NCBI GenBank assembly: GCA_019751945.1
Contig: JAIEMT010000065.1
Coordinates: 1-36,034 of the forward strand
Length of the DNA stretch: 36,034 nucleotides
Origin: a bacterium
GTDB taxonomy: Bacteria > Bdellovibrionota > UBA1018
Direction of reading: 5' to 3'
Positions 25,571 to 33,810 of the stretch are shown here, piece after piece. A program made the translations under genes and the position numbers. Under the pieces are notes generated by a model. It saw nothing but the letters and a program-made list of their open reading frames with translations, had not been told where the DNA came from and did not search any database. Numbering within the stretch: the first letter of the stretch is position 1; each line of letters begins with the position of its first letter.

Positions 25571-26648
25571 CTGTTCCTCTAAGCCCGTTAATGAGGCCCC
25601 ATTGTTCTTCGAGGTCTTCAGTCATATCATTCCAATAGCGTTGTGTCCCGAATTGTGGAAACGCGGCCGGAAAAGCCGGATCCTCCCACCGTTTCGCCAA
25701 CCAAGCGGTGTAATGAATAAAGCGCAAGGCTCTCAAAGGTTCAATCAGCTTTAAAGTCGCCCTGGGAAAGGCTCTCAGCTGTTCGTACCCTTCTAAAAGG
25801 TCTTCAAACTTGGACTTGGCTTCGATCTCCTCCGGAGTCTCTGGGGATTGCCCAAACCGTCCTGGAATCATGAGCCAGAAATCTTGAACCGGAGGCCCTA
25901 CCACCATGTCATCAAAGTCTAAAAAGAAGGGCCCTTGTTGGTTCCAAAGCAGGTTATTCAAATGATTGTCGCCATGAAGGCGATGAACGCTGAGATTGGT
26001 AAACCAGGGTTCAATGGCGGTGAAGATTCCTTCCGCCGCCGCTTTGTAACGATCGCGATAGTCGGGATGGACCACGTTTCCGTCCAAAAGATATCGAAGG
26101 TTGTTGGTTCCGTACGTCGTAGGGTTCAGGCGCATCCGATGGGGGGCATCTCGATTTGCCCCCACCTGGTGAATGCGGGCAAGCAGACGACCAATCCGTA
26201 AAAGCTGATCGCGGTCCAATTCATCCGGTGAACGACCCCCGACTTTTGGAAACAGGGCGTACCAGATCCCCTCCCCCGTCTTTCGAAGGGTCGATCCATC
26301 CGGAAATGGAAGGGGGGCGATCACTGGAATCTCGGAACCCTGGAGGTCGAGGAGGAATTGATGCTCTTCTAGGATCTGTTCCTGCGTCCATCGACCTGGC
26401 CTATAAAACTTGACTACTCTTCTTTGTTTTCCAACCTTATTGGACTTCTCAGAATCGTCAGCATCGTCAGCATTCAACGCGTCTTCGGACTCGAGCTCGA
26501 CATCATAAACTCGGTTTTCGAAGCTGTTTAAGGCCATGCAGAAGCCTGTGCAACGCCATTGGGAGTCGGTCATGCCCGATTCGACGGCATCCAAGACCCG
26601 ATCCGGGGTGAGCTCGAAGAAAAATTGGGTGGCCTGGGGTTTTTCCAT
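25551..26648 (-). CDS. srkA: SrkA-type stress response kinase
   Basis: This is a Ser/Thr protein kinase with the aminoglycoside phosphotransferase fold. Its E. coli relative (YihE) counters stress-induced death. The N-terminus matches the family (FFELTPDRVLDAVESG, LNSFENRVYDVELE, VVKFYRPGRWTQEQILEEH). The catalytic loop HGDNHLNN is at residues 225-232 and the metal-binding LDFDD at 243-247. The protein has 365 residues, about 37 more than E. coli SrkA, partly because of an acidic insertion of alternating Asp, Ala, Glu and Ser at about 52-70. It lies 6 bp after the HNH gene and overlaps mepA, so the three form one operon. Confidence 0.88.
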   Translation of the reverse strand: MEKPQATQFFFELTPDRVLDAVESGMTDSQWRCTGFCMALNSFENRVYDVELESEDALNADDADDSEKSNKVGKQRRVVKFYRPGRWTQEQILEEHQFLLDLQGSEIPVIAPLPFPDGSTLRKTGEGIWYALFPKVGGRSPDELDRDQLLRIGRLLARIHQVGANRDAPHRMRLNPTTYGTNNLRYLLDGNVVHPDYRDRYKAAAEGIFTAIEPWFTNLSVHRLHGDNHLNNLLWNQQGPFFLDFDDMVVGPPVQDFWLMIPGRFGQSPETPEEIEAKSKFEDLLEGYEQLRAFPRATLKLIEPLRALRFIHYTAWLAKRWEDPAFPAAFPQFGTQRYWNDMTEDLEEQWGLINGLRGTDADQGY

Positions 26649-26654
26649 GTTTTT

Positions 26655-26981
26655 CTACAGTTTTTGTTTCATTAATTGCTCTGCCGGAGTCAGAAGTTTC
26701 TTGTCCCGGTTACAGTTTTTACACGAACTCACTACATTCCCAGGTGTCGATGTCCCTCCCCGAGCGATCGGAACGACATGGTCCATGGTCAATTCCTTGG
26801 GAGGAAACTTCTTTCCGCAGTAATGACAGAGCCCCTGATTGATTTTGGTGAGCCACCATTGCGATTTCTTCAATTTCCGAGCTTTCTCGCGCTCTTTTTT
26901 GACCCGTTTCGGATCAGTAAACTCCGGTTCTAGAATAAAGTAGTCGTCGGAAGATGGTTTATTTTCGTCGTTCGATGACAT
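26655..26981 (-). CDS. HNH endonuclease domain protein
   Basis: The 108-residue protein has a charged N-terminal half and a compact HNH domain. It shows CHYCGKKFPPKELTMDHVVP with the first Cys pair and the catalytic His, then ARGGTSTPGNVV with the Asn, and CKNCNRDK with the second Cys pair. It is the stand-alone McrA/HNH_5-like type, which nicks or cuts DNA. No restriction or phage genes are close, so it could be a solitary housekeeping or repair nuclease. It leads the srkA-mepA operon and is divergent from the AT-hook regulator. Confidence 0.87.
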   Translation of the reverse strand: MSSNDENKPSSDDYFILEPEFTDPKRVKKEREKARKLKKSQWWLTKINQGLCHYCGKKFPPKELTMDHVVPIARGGTSTPGNVVSSCKNCNRDKKLLTPAEQLMKQKL

Positions 26982-27075
26982 GTTGATGTGATCCAGGGTA
27001 TATCTAAAAAAAATAAATATCGACTAGCTAAAAATGTGCTTGGCAAAGGTAAAAATTAACGCTACATCGTGGCCC

Positions 27076-27555
27076 ATGGTGAAAATGAAACGTGGTCGTC
27101 CAAAAGGTCGCTCCCGTGACAGCAGATCGTTCGGTCCTCTCGGAGATCTCATTCGTAAACATCGAATGGAAAGAGGCCTTGGGCTTTTAGATGTCGCTAG
27201 AGCTTGTGATTGTTCAGTCCAATTTATCTCCAACATCGAGCATGGCCGTGCGCCGTTGCCGTGGGAGAAAGTTGAACAGCTTTCTTCATTCTTGAAAATC
27301 GCTGTAGAAGAGCTCCAGGCAGCCAATTTGGCGATTCGTTCGGACTTCAAAAGTTTCGTTCAAGTCACCAAGGGCGGCAAGGGCAAGAAGGTTCCGGCTC
27401 CTGCAGTCATCACCGGTTTGAGCAAAGCAGCTTCGGCTGTGGCGTTCACCGCGAACGACCAACAGCTGCGCGACATTCTTCAGAAGTACTCGGCTGCTTC
27501 CCCAGCTTCTAAAAAGAAGTTTGTGAAAGCTGCTCTTCGTTCTCTGTCGAATTAA
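27076..27555 (+). CDS. XRE-type regulator with N-terminal AT-hook
   Basis: This is a predicted DNA-binding regulator of about 159 residues. From ATG 27076 the product starts MVKMKRGRPKGRSRDSR, an AT-hook core (RGRPK) that would grip AT-rich minor groove. A helix-turn-helix of the XRE/Cro type follows at about 22-76 (LIRKHRMERGLGLLDVARAC, then FISNIEHGR). The C-terminal 80 residues are Ala/Lys-rich with a Gly/Lys linker (TKGGKGKK). A longer frame from 27034 lacks a ribosome site, and ATG 27085 is an equal alternative start. It is divergent from the HNH-srkA-mepA operon and ends in a strong terminator, so it may control that operon. Confidence 0.8.
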   Translation: MVKMKRGRPKGRSRDSRSFGPLGDLIRKHRMERGLGLLDVARACDCSVQFISNIEHGRAPLPWEKVEQLSSFLKIAVEELQAANLAIRSDFKSFVQVTKGGKGKKVPAPAVITGLSKAASAVAFTANDQQLRDILQKYSAASPASKKKFVKAALRSLSN

Positions 27556-27581
27556 ACTTTCTTTTTAAATAGATTTTATAG

Positions 27582-27618
27582 AACCCGGCTTAAGCACTTT
27601 GCTAAGCCGGGTTTTTTA
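27582..27618 (+). terminator. Strong intrinsic terminator
   Basis: AACCCGGCTTA (27582-27592) pairs with TAAGCCGGGTT (27603-27613) and runs into TTTTT. It ends the XRE regulator transcript. On the minus strand AAAAACCC precedes the same stem, so it is less suited to stop transcripts coming from the cyclase side. Confidence 0.93.
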
Positions 27619-27805
27619 ATGCCTTCGAACCCGCCCCTAGTTACCGGGCTACCCCAGAAGTAACTCCTTCGGAACTCTTCGCTCCCCGGTAGTCCTCTTG
27701 GAGCCACTTGTATTTTTCTTGGTTCTCCTTGGCTGACCTAAATCCCTCAAAGTCCTGATTCTTGTTTGAAAGGAGCTTAGAATGTAGAAACTCACCGCGG
27801 CATTT
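27619..27805 (-). other. Intergenic stretch with in-frame extension of the cyclase frame
   Basis: No conventional gene starts here. On the minus strand, the frame of the cyclase gene stays open for 54 codons after its TAA (27808-27806), reaching the next TAA at 27643-27641. The hypothetical extension is hydrophilic and helix-like, for example DFEGFRSAKENQEKYKWLQ. A stem AGTTAC/GTAACT also encloses 15 nt around 27639-27665. It may be the remnant of a longer C-terminus or chance. Confidence 0.35.
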
Positions 27806-30769
27806 TTACGTCATTTGAGACAGCACTTCACGCACTAGCTTGTGAGAACCGATCGAAGCGAGTGCTTGAGAGATCTCGCGAATCATTTCCTTGGAATCGC
27901 CTTTCAGGTCAATGTTGTCGATCAAAGGAAGGACTGTCGATCGATCCTTAATCTTCCCAAGTGCGATGATGGCTTGTCGTTTCACCATTTGTTCACGATC
28001 CTTCAGAAGCGAAATCAGCATAGGCACGCACTCTTGAATCTCACCCAAGAATACCTTGGCGCCATGATCGGTGGACTCCCAAGTTTTCAGGAGCTGCTTT
28101 CGATGGGCCAAGAAGGTCAACTCGCCAATCGCAAAAGCAGCACTCGATCGCATCAACGCATCCGAATGCATGAGCATGGGCTTTAGCGTATTCACGACTT
28201 CAATGCGTCCGGCAGCAAAGACTGCCATCGCCGCATTGGCCTTCACGCGATTGTTTCGACTGGAGAGCATGGGAATTAGAAGGTCGATACACTTGGGATT
28301 GCGACCATGGCCCATACTTTCCACGGTGTTTGCGACAATACGTTCATCCGGACTGTTCAAGAAAGGTTCGAGCTCCAAGATGCGGTCGTCGGTGCAAAGT
28401 CTTCCAATCCCTGAAACTAGAGCCGAAACCACTCGATCGGAGCTCTCCTTCTTCAAGCGATCAAACATCGCCGCAACGACGTTGGAGTTACTCTCTTGGC
28501 TGAGTTTGCTGAGAGCAACAACCGTTTGAAGACGAATATCTTCGGAGTCATCGTTGATGAGACGAATCAGATGTGGAATCGCATCGGTATTTCCAGATTG
28601 ACCGAGAAGCTCGATGCTCCGTTTGCGCAGACTAAAATCTGAGGCTTTTAAGTTTGTCAGAAGCGCATTCAAATCCCGAATTCGAATCAACTCGAACACC
28701 CGAGTGACTTCTTCGCGACCAGGAATATCGGGATTGGGAATTTCTTCGTAGTCGAGCAAACCCCGAACCTTTTCTTCCACGGCTTCTGAAAAGAGAATCT
28801 TGGAATGATTGCCACGTTTGGAAAGTTTTTCAATGCGGTTGGCGAGATTCACCTCATCGCCAATCACGGTGAAATCCATTCGGTCCTTCGAACCGATGGG
28901 GCCTGAAATGATGTCCCCATAAGTAATGCCAATGCCAATATCGATCGTGTTCTTCTTCACGGCCTGACGGCGGGCATTGAAATCGCGCAGGCGCTCTCGC
29001 ATCTCGAGACCGCAGTAAATGGCTTGAAGAGAAGTCGATGTAGGAGTTTTGGGACCGAGATCGTCACTGATCTCACCCCCCACAAACTTCACACGCTGTT
29101 GGCCACGGTTTTCATCGGAAGCATAGAATACAGCCAGAATAGCGTCCCCGATGAACTTGTCGACCTCACCACCGTAGCGGTAGATGATCTCCACCATCTC
29201 CGAAAAGTATTCATTCAACATGGAAATGACTTCTTCGGCTTCCATGCTCTCGCAAACCGAGACAAAACTTCGAATGTCACTGAAAAGGACCGTGGCTTGA
29301 ACACGAGTGCCCCCCACGCGAGACATGTCGAAAGATTCTGGAGACTCCATGATCTGACGATAGGTGGAGTCGGAAAGAAACTTTCGGAGTTCCTTTTTCT
29401 TCTTCAATTCACCTGACATCGAGTTGAAAGCCGTGATGAGATCGCCGATCTCGTCATTGCGTTTGATATCAATGGCCACGTCGTAATCACCGGTCGCGAT
29501 GCGTTTCAACGCAGCAACCACGCGACGAATCGGAGAGATGAGAAGCTGAGAGAAAACGATGGCCACTAAAAGTCCGAGCGCCATCGAAGGAATGAGATCG
29601 ATCAGAATCTGGCGACGAATGGCCTGAACGCTTTTTCCGAGACTGGCCATGTTGTAATCGTACTGAATATAGAAGGGCACTTCCTGCGTTTCGTTGCGAT
29701 AGCTATTCGTCACCGTTAAAAACTTCGTCCCATTTTCCTCATAGTGCTGCGAAGAAATGTCTCGGGTCTTCAGTTCATGTTCTACCTCTCGGGGCAGGGA
29801 AATCTGGCGCTGAGCCTCGGGGAGATTCTTTTTCACCTCCGGATTTGACCAATCCGTATCGAAGAGCACCACATTTCCACGGCTGGAAATAATCTTAATT
29901 CGAATGAGGTTTTCGTTAGCCGCTACGACCCGCTTGATGGAGGGAAGAAATTTATCTGCAAAATAAAAGTAGTAGAAGTTCGAAAAGTCATTCACGATCT
30001 GAGCAGTAGAAAACTGGCTAAACAGCATCGAATCCTTTCGAATTCGATCGGTCTGTTCTTGCGTTTGAAGAATGGAAACCGTAACCAGAACAATCACAGC
30101 CGTAATCAAGTTCACCGCGATAACGGCGGATAGGAACTTCACTCGAAGGCCACCCACCTTGACACTCGATACGATTGTTTGAGAAGTCCAACGCAGAGAA
30201 CGTCGAAGGTTATCGTTTCTTCTTCCTAAATAGAGAAGAACGCCCAGCACCACAATGCCCAAAACGAAATAGATCGAAATCTGAGTCTGGAGGTTCGGAT
30301 CTTCTAGCGTGTAGAGAATTCCGAAGTTTGAAATCGTAAACAACCACTGCGTCTCAAATCGACGAATGAACTGGGCCGGCTTCGATTCAGAAATCGAAAT
30401 CATAACCTCGGAGTCAGAAAAGGTCTCCCCAGGCGCGTTGGGTTTCCGATTCTTCTTCAGGGAATCGAAAACGAGATTTCCACTGCTCGAGATAATCTGA
30501 ATCTGTTTGAGGTGAGGAACCTCAGAGCGAATCTTCTCAATTCCTGGTAAAAACCGATCGTCATAGGACGAAAAATAATCTTTCTGAAAGAGCTCCAATA
30601 AACGAGGGTGGTGCGACTCAATTTCGGCTAAACCTTGCTGACCGAGATCCCGAAGTGCCGAAGTTTTATAGAGATTTAAGAAGAATGCAAAGACCAGGGA
30701 GAGTACAATCCAACTGATTGTCCATCTCAGCCGAGAAGCAGATTTTTGACCTTCGGTTGCATGGAGCAT
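27806..30769 (-). CDS. Membrane adenylate cyclase, duplicated sensor, HEAT repeats
   Basis: This 987-residue class III cyclase is numbered from ATG 30769; the longer frame overlaps the divergent gene and lacks a sensible N-terminus. The order is TM1 (18-34), extracytoplasmic domain, TM2 (166-183), TM3 (212-234), a second similar extracytoplasmic domain, TM4 (387-409), HAMP (410-462), cyclase (487-672) and HEAT-type repeats (about 697-987). Catalytic positions are intact: metal Asp498 (LFSDIRSF), Lys538 and metal Asp542 (DKFIGDAI), Asp638 (VIGDEVN), Asn641 and Arg645 (NLANR). Lys and Asp at the purine-selecting positions indicate ATP as substrate. The two sensors share ISSSGNLVFDS / ISSRGNVVLFDTD, an internal duplication. 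It is monocistronic and divergent from an RluA-type gene. Confidence 0.88.
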   Translation of the reverse strand: MLHATEGQKSASRLRWTISWIVLSLVFAFFLNLYKTSALRDLGQQGLAEIESHHPRLLELFQKDYFSSYDDRFLPGIEKIRSEVPHLKQIQIISSSGNLVFDSLKKNRKPNAPGETFSDSEVMISISESKPAQFIRRFETQWLFTISNFGILYTLEDPNLQTQISIYFVLGIVVLGVLLYLGRRNDNLRRSLRWTSQTIVSSVKVGGLRVKFLSAVIAVNLITAVIVLVTVSILQTQEQTDRIRKDSMLFSQFSTAQIVNDFSNFYYFYFADKFLPSIKRVVAANENLIRIKIISSRGNVVLFDTDWSNPEVKKNLPEAQRQISLPREVEHELKTRDISSQHYEENGTKFLTVTNSYRNETQEVPFYIQYDYNMASLGKSVQAIRRQILIDLIPSMALGLLVAIVFSQLLISPIRRVVAALKRIATGDYDVAIDIKRNDEIGDLITAFNSMSGELKKKKELRKFLSDSTYRQIMESPESFDMSRVGGTRVQATVLFSDIRSFVSVCESMEAEEVISMLNEYFSEMVEIIYRYGGEVDKFIGDAILAVFYASDENRGQQRVKFVGGEISDDLGPKTPTSTSLQAIYCGLEMRERLRDFNARRQAVKKNTIDIGIGITYGDIISGPIGSKDRMDFTVIGDEVNLANRIEKLSKRGNHSKILFSEAVEEKVRGLLDYEEIPNPDIPGREEVTRVFELIRIRDLNALLTNLKASDFSLRKRSIELLGQSGNTDAIPHLIRLINDDSEDIRLQTVVALSKLSQESNSNVVAAMFDRLKKESSDRVVSALVSGIGRLCTDDRILELEPFLNSPDERIVANTVESMGHGRNPKCIDLLIPMLSSRNNRVKANAAMAVFAAGRIEVVNTLKPMLMHSDALMRSSAAFAIGELTFLAHRKQLLKTWESTDHGAKVFLGEIQECVPMLISLLKDREQMVKRQAIIALGKIKDRSTVLPLIDNIDLKGDSKEMIREISQALASIGSHKLVREVLSQMT

Positions 30770-30784
30770 TACAAAAATTATAGC

Positions 30785-31531
30785 ATGTATAGAATGAATC
30801 AGACCCCCGCATCCCCCTCCGCTTCGAAGCAGGCAGATTTGTCCCCATCCATTCTCTTTGAAGATACACACCTGCTTGTGGTGAACAAACCGGCGGGCCT
30901 CCTCAGCCAAGGTGAAAAAACTGGGGACGAGAACTTGGTAGACTGGTGCCGCGGGCATTTCGGGCGAAACTACGTCGGGCTAGTTCATCGCTTAGATCGA
31001 AACACCTCTGGAATTTTAGTTATTGGAAAACGTACCAAGTCTGCCAATCGCTTGACGACCGCACTTCAGGAAGGAAAGATTTTCCGATCCTATTTAGGCT
31101 TGGTTCTCGGTGATTTCGGCAACCGAACCGAAATTCGGTGGAAACACTTTCTTCTCAAAGACGAAAACAAGAATCAAACCCAAGTATTTCGGGAGAAAAA
31201 ACTTGGACCTCCTGCATGTAAAGAAGCACTACTCCAAGCTCAGGTGCTCCAGTCCGGGAGTGTCGATGGGAATAAAATCAGTTTACTAGAAATTGTTTTA
31301 GAAACGGGACGGTCGCATCAGATCCGAGCGCAAACAGCTTTTGAAAAGCATCCCATTCTAGGCGATTCCAAATACGGCGATAGTATTTCTGCCCGTTTAG
31401 CTGCACGAACACTTCTCCATTCGCACAAAATTCGCTTTCCCCACCCCATGACTCAGGAAGTATTGGAGTTTGAAGCACCCATTCCAGAAGATATGAATCA
31501 GCTCATTCGAAAGATGAAGCCTTTTAAATAG
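30785..31531 (+). CDS. RluA-family pseudouridine synthase
   Basis: This enzyme isomerises uridine to pseudouridine in rRNA or tRNA. It carries the RluA signature VHRLDRNTSG with the catalytic Asp, preceded by VVNKPAGLLS and followed by the GRSHQIRAQ motif and GDSKYG. It has about 248 residues and no S4 domain, as in the RluA/RluC-D short forms. ATG 30785 or 30794 is likelier than 30746, which lies inside the divergent cyclase start. Its 3' end overlaps the convergent methyltransferase gene by 34 bp. The target site is unknown. Confidence 0.88.
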   Translation: MYRMNQTPASPSASKQADLSPSILFEDTHLLVVNKPAGLLSQGEKTGDENLVDWCRGHFGRNYVGLVHRLDRNTSGILVIGKRTKSANRLTTALQEGKIFRSYLGLVLGDFGNRTEIRWKHFLLKDENKNQTQVFREKKLGPPACKEALLQAQVLQSGSVDGNKISLLEIVLETGRSHQIRAQTAFEKHPILGDSKYGDSISARLAARTLLHSHKIRFPHPMTQEVLEFEAPIPEDMNQLIRKMKPFK

Positions 31532-32460
31532 GCGTCTTCAAAAGTCTGGGCCGGAAAAGTCTCTGGCAATTCAATTTTTCGGAGGACTTGAAGGCGAACT
31601 TTCAATTCTTTTGCGGCATTCTGAATCTCCGCCTCAAATTTTTTCCAGCTCACATTCGCAGAATTAATAGAGGTGATCAGATACCCTCCAGAATTCAAAA
31701 CGCTCAAAGCTAGAACGTGGAGCTTTTCCAAATCTTTCGCCGTAGAAAACTCTTTAGAGCCAGATTTCTTAGATCCTCTAGAAAAAGACGGGGGATCCAA
31801 GATGACCGCATCGAACTTCCGGCCTTGCTTGGCAAATTTCGGCAACCAGTCAAAGTAATCGCCGTAAATGAAATCTGCTCTTTCACCGGGAAGGGAATTC
31901 GCAAGCCAGTTCTCCTTCGCCCACTCCAGAGACGGTTTGGAAAGGTCCAAACTCAAAACGGAATCGGCCCCACCCAACCCGCAAGCCACGGACAAACTTC
32001 CGGTATAGGCAAAGGTATTGAGAACCTTCCATCCTTTTGCGTTTTGCTGAAGCCAAGTGCGAAGGGGGGCATGATCCAAAAACAAGCCGGGCTGCCGAGT
32101 CTCTACGAGTTGAATTCGAGCGATCAGATTCCCCTCTCGGACCTCAAAACGCTCGGAAGGGGGGCTGCCAAAAAGGGGAACAGAAAGCTGCGTCTCCCCT
32201 CTTTCAATAAACACGGCCGAAGAGTCATTCGAAGATGCACTTTGGTCTTTCAAGAACTGAATCACTTCGTCGAGCGCCGATTTTTCAATCGGTTTCCAAG
32301 CCGTGATCCAAAAATGATTTTGAAATCGATCGATGGCGAGTTCTTTACCTGAAGAGTGGGTGGACTCTCCCGGCCCATGAAACATTCTGAGCGCAGTGAC
32401 GGAAGCACTGAGCTTTCTTTTTCCCCAAGCAGTTTGAAGATCCTGGCGAAGAGAACTCAC
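31498..32460 (-). CDS. RlmI/RlmK-like SAM-dependent RNA methyltransferase
   Basis: The 320-residue protein has a Rossmann methyltransferase domain. Motif I is VLNTFAYTGSLSVACGLGGA, the acidic SAM-ribose strand is VLSLDLSKPSLEWA, and motif IV is AVILDPPSFSR, the DPPSF form found in 23S rRNA cytosine-C5 and guanine methyltransferases such as RlmI and RlmK. The QPGLFLDHAPLRTWL segment before it is also typical of that group. The N-terminal PUA domain of RlmI is not evident. The start overlaps the stop of the upstream pseudouridine synthase gene by 4 bp, so both RNA-modification enzymes are coupled. Confidence 0.8.
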   Translation of the reverse strand: MSSLRQDLQTAWGKRKLSASVTALRMFHGPGESTHSSGKELAIDRFQNHFWITAWKPIEKSALDEVIQFLKDQSASSNDSSAVFIERGETQLSVPLFGSPPSERFEVREGNLIARIQLVETRQPGLFLDHAPLRTWLQQNAKGWKVLNTFAYTGSLSVACGLGGADSVLSLDLSKPSLEWAKENWLANSLPGERADFIYGDYFDWLPKFAKQGRKFDAVILDPPSFSRGSKKSGSKEFSTAKDLEKLHVLALSVLNSGGYLITSINSANVSWKKFEAEIQNAAKELKVRLQVLRKIELPETFPAQTFEDAYLKGFIFRMS

Positions 32461-33095
32461 TTAGAATTCCCGGACAAGGCCCTGAGTTTTCCCAACCACC
32501 CTTCAAAATCCGCTGGAATCGGGGATCGAAAACTTTTCCCATCAGGAAATTCAAGTTCATAGGCATGCAATGCCACTCGTTCGAATGAAATCTTTTCGTG
32601 AGTCTGAGGCCCACCGTATTTCGAATCTCCCAACAAGGGGTAGCCTTCTTTAGAAAGGTGAATTCGAATCTGATGGCGACGACCCGTGACGATTCGAACG
32701 CGAGCTAAAAAACTTCCAGCAAAACTTTCCCGAACCTCTACTTGGGTCGATGCGCGGTCATTTCCAATTGGAGTGCTGATTTTCAAAATCGGCATGGCCG
32801 GATTCCCTTGAGCCAAACAAAGATAGATCTTCTTAATCTGGCGATCCTCAAACCATTGGTTACACTTCTTATGGGCGGCTGCATTCCGACCAAAAACAAT
32901 GATCCCGCTCGTTTCGACGTCCAAGCGGTGAACCACAAACACATCGCCGTACTTTTCTCGCAGAAACTCGGAAAGTACCGGTTTTTTTACAGATTCAGGA
33001 GACGAAGGTGGAATAGAAAGCCATCCAGCGGGCTTATCCACCACCAGCCAGTCTTCGCTCTCGAACAAAAGGGAGGGCTGTTTCGCCGTTTCCAT
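32457..33095 (-). CDS. RluA-family pseudouridine synthase (second)
   Basis: The 212-residue enzyme carries VVHRLDVETSG with the catalytic Asp, the substrate strand VVDKPAGWLS, and GRRHQIRIHL with GDSKYGG. Start ATG 33095 (METAKQPS) is preferred because the longer frame to 33143 would run over the divergent gene's start. It is coupled by a 4-bp overlap to the RlmI-like methyltransferase. It differs in length and sequence from the synthase at 30785-31531, so the two probably modify different sites. Confidence 0.88.
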   Translation of the reverse strand: METAKQPSLLFESEDWLVVDKPAGWLSIPPSSPESVKKPVLSEFLREKYGDVFVVHRLDVETSGIIVFGRNAAAHKKCNQWFEDRQIKKIYLCLAQGNPAMPILKISTPIGNDRASTQVEVRESFAGSFLARVRIVTGRRHQIRIHLSKEGYPLLGDSKYGGPQTHEKISFERVALHAYELEFPDGKSFRSPIPADFEGWLGKLRALSGNSK

Positions 33096-33141
33096 GGAGT
33101 ATGTCTTTTGTTCTACACCAGCCCGTTGTAAGTACACAATC

Positions 33142-33810
33142 ATGAAACGACTACCGAAATGGGTCTTTGGAGCGCTGGCATTCTGTCTACTGATCGTGGC
33201 GATTTGCGCTGTATTGGCGAACGGTCCTGATCAGAGCTTAGAGCTCGAACGGGTCATTGTGGCCGAGAATGAACCCGCTGATTTGAAAATGGCTTTCGAT
33301 AAACTCGAACACTGGTCGAAGTGGCACTTTGACACGAATCAGGTTCAATCCATTATTTTCACGGACCACGAATCCATTCCCCATGACCAATCTCTAGGCA
33401 AGGGCATCTTGCTGAAATTCTTTGTAGCGCCTCCAAAGAAACCTTGGAAGAAATTCGACCTCTACGCGGAAGTCATCGACTACCAGCCTGGAAAAAGTAT
33501 CGCTCTGAAGTATAAAAATGATTCGAAGGGCCTTCTCCATCAGTATTTCGACTCAATTGAATGGCAGGTCACTTTAGAACCCTACCAGGGAGATCCGGAG
33601 CGACGCGGGCCAAATGGGAGAAAGATTACTTCGCAGGTGCGCGGTAAGGTTTGGGCTCATACCAAGCATTGGCGTCCGCGAATGTTCTCGGCTATGGGAA
33701 ACTGGGTATCTCGCATTATTGCGAATCAGATTTTTTATCCGGATTTACAGAAGCTAGCGGAGTTTACGCCGCCTGATTCGAAGGCTTTGAATCCGCAGGT
33801 TTTCCGTTAG
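33142..33810 (+). CDS. Membrane-anchored SRPBCC (START-like) protein
   Basis: The 222-residue product opens MKRLPKWVFGALAFCLLIVA, an uncleaved anchor or signal peptide. A domain of about 190 residues follows, with the strand order of SRPBCC/polyketide-cyclase-like proteins: VIVAENEPADLKMAFDKLEHWSKW is the family's usual opening, in which a helix contains F..L.....W. DLYAEVIDYQPGKSIALKYK provides later strands. Such domains hold hydrophobic ligands, but the ligand here is unknown. Start 33142 follows the divergent synthase by 46 bp. Its end overlaps the convergent pseudo-cyclase gene by 47 bp. Confidence 0.6.
   Translation: MKRLPKWVFGALAFCLLIVAICAVLANGPDQSLELERVIVAENEPADLKMAFDKLEHWSKWHFDTNQVQSIIFTDHESIPHDQSLGKGILLKFFVAPPKKPWKKFDLYAEVIDYQPGKSIALKYKNDSKGLLHQYFDSIEWQVTLEPYQGDPERRGPNGRKITSQVRGKVWAHTKHWRPRMFSAMGNWVSRIIANQIFYPDLQKLAEFTPPDSKALNPQVFR

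Noticed and set aside
27625-27650. T-arm-like GGGTTCGAA on the minus strand, possible tRNA or tmRNA remnant
   Set aside because: The flanking bases do not form a T stem and no acceptor or anticodon arm can be drawn.
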